A stretch of DNA of 64,000 bases, from NCBI GenBank assembly GCA_039715185.1, contig JBDLIA010000003.1:30856-94855 (forward strand). Direction: 5' to 3'. This document shows positions 58,310-64,000 of this stretch, one piece after another; position 1 is the first letter of the stretch, and every line of letters begins with the position of its first letter. The position numbers were made by a program, and so were the translations under genes. The DNA is from Gemmatimonadota bacterium (GTDB taxonomy: Bacteria > Gemmatimonadota > Gemmatimonadetes > Longimicrobiales > RSA9). The notes under the pieces were generated by a model. That model saw nothing but the letters and a program-made list of their open reading frames with translations. It was not told the DNA's origin and made no database searches.

Positions 58310-59383
58310 TTGAGCCGTCGACAGGGCGCTCGCGCGCCCACACGCGTACCGAACTACAGGGGTCAGGTTCTTCTGAAGACCACGAGTGTCGCACGCCGCG
58401 CCCTGGCGCTGGATCTTCGCTGGAAGATCCTCATCGCCAACGCCGCGTTGATCGCAGCGGCGGCGTTCGCCGGCCTCGTCGCCGGCGGCGAAGCGGCCGC
58501 GACACCCTCCCGGATCCTGCTCATCGTCGCCCTCGGCGTGCTGGTGAGCCTGCCCGTCAACGCCCTGCTGATCATCACGGCGCTGCGGCCGTTGCGGGGC
58601 CTGGAGGAGGCGGCCGCGCGGGTGGCTGGGGGTGACCTTTCCGCCAGGGCTCCCGCGTCGCCGCTGGCCGACGCGACTCTCGGCCGCCTGGTGGGCACCT
58701 TCAACCACATGCTGGATCACGTGGAGCTGCTGGAGGAAGGGCTGAGGCGTCTGGCGCAACGCGTGACGGACAGGGCCGAGGAAGAGCGTCAGACGCTCGC
58801 GCTGCGGCTGCGCGATGACACCGCGCAGGAGCTCGCCGTGGCCCTGCTGGGACTGCGCCGGGCGGGCACGGTGGCTGACGCGACGGAGCGTGAGCGGGAG
58901 CTGGCGAACGTGCGGCACAGCGTCGCCACGGCCATCAACGGTTCGCAGACCCTGGCCGAAAAGCTGCGTCCGCCGGGTCTGGACGCGCTGGGGCTGAAGG
59001 GAGCCCTGGCCGCGCTGGCGCGTCGCGTAGAACGCGACTCCAAGGTTACCGTGCGGGTGCGGGTGGCAGACCATGCGCCGGTCCCGCAGCGCGCCCAGCT
59101 CACGCTGTACAGGGCGGGAGAGGAGGCGCTGGCCAACGCCGTGCGTCACGCCGATCCGTCCGAGATCGTGCTCTCGCTGAGCGAGAGCGATGAACACCTG
59201 GTTCTGGAAGTCGTGGACGATGGCGTCGGATTCGAGCCTGACCCGGGCCGCGGTCGCGGCCTTGGGCTGCTGTGGATGGAGCAGAGGGCTCGTGCACTGG
59301 GTGGCACCTCGACAATAGATAGCGCGCCTGGGCGCGGAACCCGCGTGCGGGTCTCCGTTCCGTGCGCCGAAGGAGGAGAATAG
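58310..59383 (+). CDS. NarL-type sensor kinase with Arg in place of the phospho-His
   Basis: The 357-residue product has two transmembrane helices (LIANAALIAAAAFAGLVAGG; ILLIVALGVLVSLPVNALL), a HAMP-like segment (RPLRGLEEAAARVAGGDLSA), a HisKA_3 dimerisation helix, and an HATPase domain with EEALANAVRHA, DDGVGF and GLGLLWM. In HisKA_3 the phospho-accepting His lies in R-x-L-H-D. Here the segment reads EERQTLALRLRDDTAQEL, with Arg168 (codon CGC) where His is expected. Autophosphorylation at the usual site would be lost. The start is a TTG at 58310, the only usable start seen. Its stop overlaps the regulator gene's start. Confidence 0.85.
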   Translation: MSRRQGARAPTRVPNYRGQVLLKTTSVARRALALDLRWKILIANAALIAAAAFAGLVAGGEAAATPSRILLIVALGVLVSLPVNALLIITALRPLRGLEEAAARVAGGDLSARAPASPLADATLGRLVGTFNHMLDHVELLEEGLRRLAQRVTDRAEEERQTLALRLRDDTAQELAVALLGLRRAGTVADATERERELANVRHSVATAINGSQTLAEKLRPPGLDALGLKGALAALARRVERDSKVTVRVRVADHAPVPQRAQLTLYRAGEEALANAVRHADPSEIVLSLSESDEHLVLEVVDDGVGFEPDPGRGRGLGLLWMEQRARALGGTSTIDSAPGRGTRVRVSVPCAEGGE

Positions 59384-60036
59384 TGAACGACGACCTGCGC
59401 GTTCTGCTGGTGGATGACCATGCGATCCTGCGCGCCGGCCTGCGCGCCCTCCTCGAGGCGGAGGACGACATGCGCGTCGTGGGGGAGGCGGGGACCGGGG
59501 AGGAGGCGATCGATCTCCTGCCGCACGTGAAGCCCAACATTGTGGTCATGGACATCTCCATGCCGGGCATGGGTGGCGTCGAGGCCACCCGGCGTATCAT
59601 GGAGACTTCCGAACCACCACGGGTCCTCATCCTGACGATGCACGGCGAGGAGGAACACCTGCTGCCCGTGCTCGAGGCGGGGGGCAGCGGCTTCGTGCGC
59701 AAGACCAGCGCGGACGAGGACCTCACGCGCGCGATCAGGACGGTCGCCGCCGACCAGGTGTTTCTGTACCCGGCCGCCGCCAAGCTGCTGCTGAACGGCT
59801 TTCGCGTTCAGAACGAGCAGCCGAAGGACGACCCGCTCGAGCGGCTCACCGAGCGCGAGCGGCAGGTGCTGGCCATGACCGCCGAGGGCTTCAGCTCCAC
59901 GGAAATCGGCAAGAAGCTGTTCATCTCGCCCAAGACGGTGGACACCTACCGGTCCCGGATCATGGACAAGCTCGAGCTGCACCACCGCTCCGAGCTGGTG
60001 CGCTTCGCGCTGCGGACGGGGTTGCTGAGCGCCTGA
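59383..60036 (+). CDS. NarL/LuxR-family response regulator
   Basis: The 217-residue DNA-binding regulator has a receiver domain (LRVLLVDDHAILRAGLRALL, phospho-acceptor Asp57 in VVMDISMPGMGG, switch Thr in ILTMHG, Lys in FVRKTSAD) and a LuxR helix-turn-helix (RLTERERQVLAMTAEGFSST, GKKLFISPKTVDTYRSRIMD). AAGGAGGAG lies five bases ahead of the GTG at 59383. The family includes DosR/DevR and NarL, whose sites resemble the repeats S1-S7 of this window; the link is inferred. Confidence 0.93.
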   Translation: MNDDLRVLLVDDHAILRAGLRALLEAEDDMRVVGEAGTGEEAIDLLPHVKPNIVVMDISMPGMGGVEATRRIMETSEPPRVLILTMHGEEEHLLPVLEAGGSGFVRKTSADEDLTRAIRTVAADQVFLYPAAAKLLLNGFRVQNEQPKDDPLERLTERERQVLAMTAEGFSSTEIGKKLFISPKTVDTYRSRIMDKLELHHRSELVRFALRTGLLSA

Positions 60037-60072
60037 CGCGGCGCGAGACGACGGGCGCGCGTATCATTACGC

Positions 60073-61719
60073 GTGACCACGCCTCAGACCTCGACCGTAC
60101 CCGACGCCGCGCTGGCGGAGATCGCCGCGATCTCCTCCGACGCCATCATCTGCGTCGACGACTCGCACCTGATCATCTTCTTCAACGCTGGCGCCGAGGC
60201 GGTGTTCGGCTGGACGGCCGAGGAGGTGCTGGGTGAGCCTCTCGACCGGCTGCTGCCGGCCGCCGCTCGCGACGCGCACGGCGCCCACCTGGAAGCCTTT
60301 GCTCGTTCCGCCGACCGGGCCCGCCCGATGGGCCAGCGTACGCCCATCGCAGGGGTCCGCAAAAGCGGCGAAGAATTCCCCGCCGAGGCTTCGATCGCCA
60401 AGGTCGAGCACGACGGCCGGCTGGTCCTGGCGGTGGCGCTGCGGGACAACTCCGAACGCGCCCGCGCGGAACGCGAGCAGCAGTTTCTGGCCCGGGCGGG
60501 GGTTGTGCTGGCGTCCTCGCTGGACGTGGAAGAGACCTGCCGGCACACGGCGCGGCTGGGAGTGGGCGACGGCGCCGCCTGGAGCGCGGTGTACCTGCTG
60601 GACCCCGGCTCGAACGTGCTTTGTCGCGCCGCCTGCGAACACGCCCGGGCGTCGCACCGCGCGCAGCTCAAGGGGCTGCCGGCCCGCATCGAAGCGGGAC
60701 AAGCAGCGTTCGGGGTCGGCGTGGGCGGTACGGCGAGGCTGCTGGACGAGCTGCCGGAAGCGCTCGAGGTGGATCCCGACGCCGGCCTCGTGCCCTCCGC
60801 CAAGCGGTCCGTGATCGTGGCCCCCTTGCCGGCCCGTGACGCCGCCGTGGGCGTGCTCGTGCTCGTCGCTCCCGACGACGTCTCGTTCGACGGGAACGCG
60901 GTGTTCGCCGCGCAGGAGCTCGCCGGCCGCGCCGCCGTCGCCATCGACAACGCACGCCTGTACGAGTCGGCCCGCCGCGCGGTGCTGGGGCGTGACGAGA
61001 TCATGAGCATCGTGTCGCACGACATCGGCACCGCCATTTCGGCCATCCTGGTCAGCGGCAAGGCGTTGGAAAGGCGGCTCGGAGACGCCCCGGAGGCCGA
61101 TCTGGTGAGCAACATCCGCAACGCCGCGCGCCAGGTCGGCCGGCTGGTCTCGGATCTGCTGGACGCCGAGCGCCTGGAGCGCGGTGGCCTGTCGGTCCGC
61201 CCCGAGGCTACCCGCGTAGCCGACGTCGTGCGGCGCGCACGCGAGATCGTGGACCCGCCCGCGGATACGCGCGGGGTCCGGATCCGGGTGGAGGTGGGGA
61301 CCCAGACGCCCTCCCTGATGGCCGACGCGGATCGCGTGGTCCAGATCCTCTGCAACGTGGTCGGCAACGCGGTCAAGTATTCGCCGGACGGCGGCGCCGT
61401 GACCGTGACGGTGGCGGGGACCGGGTCGCCCGCCCCGGCGGCGCCCCAGGCCGCCGTACCCGTCGAGGAGGAAGCGCGTTTCGTGCATTTTCGGATCAGC
61501 GATGACGGGCCCGGGATCGCCTCGGAGGATCTGTCGAGGCTGTTCGAACCGTTCTGGCGCCGGCCCAACGACCCGGTCGGCGGAGCCGGCCTGGGCCTGG
61601 CGATCGCGCGCGGACTGGTGCGCGCACACGGGGGTGAGATCGCGGTGGAGAGTGCGCTGGGCGACGGTACCGCGGTGTCCTTCACGATCCCGGCGGCGCC
61701 TCGGGACGCGGATGACTAG
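60073..61719 (+). CDS. PAS/GAF hybrid sensor histidine kinase
   Basis: The 548-residue cytoplasmic kinase has a PAS domain at about 12-130 (AAISSDAIICVDDSHLIIFF, GWTAEEVLG), a GAF domain at about 140-300, a HisKA domain with phospho-acceptor His316 in IMSIVSHDIGTAISA, and an HATPase domain with NVVGNAVKYSPDGG, DDGPGI and GAGLGLAI. No transmembrane segment is seen. No regulator gene of its own follows, so it may donate phosphate to the NarL-type regulator 36 bp upstream. A small inverted repeat (CGCGTA-TCAT-TACGCG, 60058-60073) abuts its GTG start. Confidence 0.92.
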   Translation: MTTPQTSTVPDAALAEIAAISSDAIICVDDSHLIIFFNAGAEAVFGWTAEEVLGEPLDRLLPAAARDAHGAHLEAFARSADRARPMGQRTPIAGVRKSGEEFPAEASIAKVEHDGRLVLAVALRDNSERARAEREQQFLARAGVVLASSLDVEETCRHTARLGVGDGAAWSAVYLLDPGSNVLCRAACEHARASHRAQLKGLPARIEAGQAAFGVGVGGTARLLDELPEALEVDPDAGLVPSAKRSVIVAPLPARDAAVGVLVLVAPDDVSFDGNAVFAAQELAGRAAVAIDNARLYESARRAVLGRDEIMSIVSHDIGTAISAILVSGKALERRLGDAPEADLVSNIRNAARQVGRLVSDLLDAERLERGGLSVRPEATRVADVVRRAREIVDPPADTRGVRIRVEVGTQTPSLMADADRVVQILCNVVGNAVKYSPDGGAVTVTVAGTGSPAPAAPQAAVPVEEEARFVHFRISDDGPGIASEDLSRLFEPFWRRPNDPVGGAGLGLAIARGLVRAHGGEIAVESALGDGTAVSFTIPAAPRDADD

Positions 61720-61820
61720 CCACTGGAGTTCCGGTGGGTACCACGCGTCGCGAAGACGCCAGCCCGCTCCGTCGTAGATCTCGAGACCCCGTGAGCCGCC
61801 CGAACCGAATCGACCGGACG

Positions 61821-62507
61821 ATGACCATGAAGGACCTGTTCCTGCACGAAGAGCTGACGCTGCTAGCGCTGAGGGATCGCGCGGGCACGTTCGTTTCCGG
61901 AACCCAGTACCCGTACGCCGTCGGTGGCGCCGTCCTGGCGGAGCTCCTCATGGCGCGACGGATCGGGCGCACCGTGCACCGAGGGAAGCGGAGGATCGAG
62001 GTGATCGACTCCGCGCCCACCGGTGATCCGCTGCTGGACCAGTGGATCGAGAAGATGTCCGCCTCGCGGAAGCCGCGCAGCATGAAAGAGTGGGTGGGCA
62101 AGATCGGCGAGATCGGGCGACTGAAGCATCGCGTTGCGGTCCAGCTCTGCCGCCGCGGGATCCTCCGCAACGAGGAGGACAAGGTCCTCGGGATATTCAG
62201 CCGGCAGACCTACCCGGAGGTGAACCCGGAGCCCGAGCGACGCCTGCTCGATCGGCTGGAGGCGGCGATCTTCTCGGACGGAGACGTCGATCCACGCACC
62301 GCGGTTCTGGTCGCCCTGGCGAACGCCGGCGGGATCCTGCGGGTCGTGTTCGACAAGCGCCGCCTGAAGGAGCGCAAGGAACGGATCGCGGCGATCTCCG
62401 AGGGCCAGATGACCGCCGAGGCGGCGAAGGAGGCAATCGAGGCCATGCAGGCAGCGGTGATGGTAGCGGTGATCCTGCCCACCTTCATCGCGACTACAAC
62501 TACGTAG
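61821..62507 (+). CDS. GPP34 (GOLPH3/Vps74-like) family protein
   Basis: The 228-residue product begins MTMKDLFLHEELTLLALRDR and contains the family's repeated pattern (YAVGGAVLAELLMARRI, GDPLLDQWIEKM, VQLCRRGILRNEEDKVL). In eukaryotes GOLPH3 binds phosphatidylinositol-4-phosphate at the Golgi; the bacterial role is not established, though lipid binding is likely. The C-terminus is a helical, basic segment (VVFDKRRLKERKERIAAIS) and a hydrophobic end (AAVMVAVILPTFIATTTT), a possible membrane anchor. Start could also be an ATG six bases later. Its stop shares one base with the next gene (TAGTG). Confidence 0.85.
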   Translation: MTMKDLFLHEELTLLALRDRAGTFVSGTQYPYAVGGAVLAELLMARRIGRTVHRGKRRIEVIDSAPTGDPLLDQWIEKMSASRKPRSMKEWVGKIGEIGRLKHRVAVQLCRRGILRNEEDKVLGIFSRQTYPEVNPEPERRLLDRLEAAIFSDGDVDPRTAVLVALANAGGILRVVFDKRRLKERKERIAAISEGQMTAEAAKEAIEAMQAAVMVAVILPTFIATTTT

Positions 62508-63493
62508 TGACCTGTTTGTCGACGAGCCCCGAGGCAAGAGCCATCGGAGTAGCGGTCGTAACATTCGTGCTGGGCTGCTCGGTTGGCGCAGATCCCGAGC
62601 CAGCGTCGATGTTCGATGCTGCCGCCTGGTGCGACGCGCTACCGCGGGCGGAGTACGCCGACCTGGACAGGGTCTTCGTGCAGTCTGGCCACGCCTGGTT
62701 CGAAGTCTACGATGTCGGAGCCGATGTCTTCGCCCTGTACGAGCCGAACCAGTTCCAGGAGGTGATCTCGTACTTGATCGTCGGTCAGAGCCGGGCCCTC
62801 CTGTACGATACGGGAATGGGAATCGCCTCGATTCGCGACGTCGTTTCCCGGCTGACAGAGCTACCCGTGGTCGTGCTGAACTCGCATACCCACGCCGACC
62901 ACGTGGGGGGGAACGCGGAGTTCGACCACGTCTTCGGTCTGGACACCGACTTCACCCGCGCGAGCGCGGCCGGACTGCCGAATGAGGTTGTCGCCGGACA
63001 GGTTGCTCCGGACGCCCTTTGCGCACCGCTCCCGGGCGATCTGGAGCCGGACGAATACAGGATCCGCCCCTTCCAGGTGACCGAGACGCTCGTGGCCGGG
63101 GAGACGGTGGATCTTGGCGGTCGATCCCTGGAGGTGCTCGCGGCTCCGGGGCACACTCCCGACGCAATCCTGCTTCACGATCCCGAGAGCGGCCTGCTGT
63201 TTACGGGCGATTCGTACTATCCCGGACCGATCTACCTCTTTTCACCCGAGACCGATTGGGATGCCTATCGTCGCTCCATGACGGCCGCGGCGGCGCTGGT
63301 CCCGGACCTGGTGCGTCTGCACCCCGGGCACAACGTCGCCGTCTCCGATCCGGGCGCGCTGAGCCGGCTGGTAAGCGCGGTGCAAACGATCGATGACGGC
63401 ACCGCCGCCGCCGCCGCGTCAGAAGGTGCGCGATTGAGATATGACTTCGACGGCTTTTCCATTCTCCGCCCGGCCGTCGAGACAGCGCCGTGA
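62507..63493 (+). CDS. Metallo-beta-lactamase fold lipoprotein
   Basis: The 328-residue product has a lipobox (GVAVVTFVLGC) and an MBL domain with HTHADH (H127-x-H129-x-D131-H132), APGHTPD, TGDSYYPG and a final HPGHN. It is thus a zinc-type hydrolase anchored outside the inner membrane, related to glyoxalase II-like or SoxH/MBL-fold proteins; the substrate is unknown. A GTG at 62507 gives the signal peptide. It follows the GPP34 gene with a one-base overlap. Confidence 0.88.
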   Translation: MTCLSTSPEARAIGVAVVTFVLGCSVGADPEPASMFDAAAWCDALPRAEYADLDRVFVQSGHAWFEVYDVGADVFALYEPNQFQEVISYLIVGQSRALLYDTGMGIASIRDVVSRLTELPVVVLNSHTHADHVGGNAEFDHVFGLDTDFTRASAAGLPNEVVAGQVAPDALCAPLPGDLEPDEYRIRPFQVTETLVAGETVDLGGRSLEVLAAPGHTPDAILLHDPESGLLFTGDSYYPGPIYLFSPETDWDAYRRSMTAAAALVPDLVRLHPGHNVAVSDPGALSRLVSAVQTIDDGTAAAAASEGARLRYDFDGFSILRPAVETAP

Positions 63494-63499
63494 CCGGCG

Positions 63500-64000
63500 C
63501 TAGAGATCCCGGCGGGCGAACGCCGCTGCGGCGAGCGCGCCCGGCACGACCAGCCATGCCGTAACGGCGGTCAGCAGAATCGCCAGCCCGGCCCCTCGGC
63601 CGAAGGCCCCCATCAGGGTCGCTCCAGCGGCGCCGAGGAGCACCTCCGCGTCCAGTTGGACCAGCGCCAATGCGCGCAGCGCGTCGATCGGGTTCAGCGC
63701 GAGCGCTGCCGCCACGCCGAGGCCGGGCTGGCCATCGCCCAGCACCTGCATCCCGCCTATCAGCGCCAGGTCGAAGAGCACGGCGAAGAAGAACCACACC
63801 GCGAGAGCCCAGCCGACCGCGGCCGAGCCGCCACGCAGGAGTATCCCTAGCAGGGCACCGATGCCGAGCCCGATCGCCCCCGTCAGCACGCTGGCGCCGG
63901 CCACGAACACGTAGCCCCCCAAGCCGGCGGTTCCGGCGCGCAGAGCGACCAGCAGGGCCGCCGCGCCGAAGCCCGACGCGGCCACCAGGACCAGCGCCCC
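63500..64000 (-). CDS. ABC-2/NosY-like transporter permease (partial)
   Basis: The C-terminal part of a membrane protein; the gene runs off the window's right edge. About 166 residues are visible with at least four helices (AASVLTGAIGLGIGALLGIL-type segments, ALAVWFFFAVLFDLALIGG) and the characteristic ALNPIDALRALALVQLD motif of NosY-type ABC-2 permeases, ending in LAAAAFARRDL. NosY-like subunits serve nitrous-oxide reductase maturation or other copper and sulfur trafficking; that role cannot be confirmed here. It converges with the MBL lipoprotein gene, six bases away. Confidence 0.8.
   Translation of the reverse strand, partial: GALVLVAASGFGAAALLVALRAGTAGLGGYVFVAGASVLTGAIGLGIGALLGILLRGGSAAVGWALAVWFFFAVLFDLALIGGMQVLGDGQPGLGVAAALALNPIDALRALALVQLDAEVLLGAAGATLMGAFGRGAGLAILLTAVTAWLVVPGALAAAAFARRDL

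Noticed and set aside
1..64000. tRNA or rRNA genes, CRISPR arrays, insertion sequences or prophage
   Set aside because: I found no tRNA T-loop in a cloverleaf context, no rRNA stretch, no regularly spaced repeats, and no transposase, integrase or phage gene.

Overview
This 64-kb window is a very GC-rich bacterial chromosome segment. Nearly all of it is coding. There is no rRNA, tRNA, phage, insertion sequence or CRISPR array that I can see. The gene mix (ECF sigma/anti-sigma/HEAT module, S9 peptidase, giant NAD-glutamate dehydrogenase, many multihaem cytochromes, universal stress proteins, GPP34 protein, NosY-like permease) and frequent GTG/TTG starts fit a Gram-negative lineage such as Gemmatimonadota. 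That placement is inference from content; no marker gene is present to prove it.

Layout. 1-15 kb: tail of an unknown gene, large NAD-glutamate dehydrogenase, DEAD-box helicase, small membrane/outer-membrane proteins, an ArsC-like/CaiB/DinB mini-operon, proline dehydrogenase, and a sigma/anti-sigma/HEAT operon. 15-18 kb: a secreted protein gene led by a cyclic-di-GMP-I riboswitch with an expression-platform terminator, divergent across about 750 bp from a TadG-like pilus gene. 18-26 kb: S9 peptidase, DUF6090-like protein, VIT-family transporter, DUF5335, tandem universal stress protein, ZIP transporter, L,D-transpeptidase, CDP-alcohol phosphatidyltransferase, haem-binding protein. 26-45 kb: a stress and envelope block (beta-CASP nuclease, BON protein, universal stress protein overlapping a 2859-residue cyclic beta-1,2-glucan synthase, CBS protein, another universal stress protein, Ca2+/Na+ exchanger, P-type Ca2+ ATPase, DUF302). 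45-57 kb: two converging operons of multihaem c-type cytochromes with outer-membrane beta-barrels, carrying 58 haem-binding motifs in total. 57-64 kb: membrane protein, NarL-type kinase and regulator, PAS/GAF kinase, GPP34 protein, metallo-beta-lactamase lipoprotein and the end of an ABC-2 permease.

How it may work together. The two cytochrome/barrel operons look like porin-cytochrome conduits that carry electrons between periplasm and cell surface. A recurring imperfect palindrome, roughly GTnGGGA-nn-TCCCnAC, lies 50-150 bp upstream of the universal stress, BON, DUF302/Ca2+-ATPase, cytochrome and kinase genes. It resembles the binding sites of NarL/DosR-family regulators, and a regulator of that family is encoded at 59383-60036. 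I infer a redox or energy-stress regulon covering this half of the window. Its first kinase has Arg where the phospho-accepting His should be. Proline dehydrogenase and NAD-glutamate dehydrogenase could together take proline toward 2-oxoglutarate, although they are not neighbours and the P5C dehydrogenase step is not in the window.
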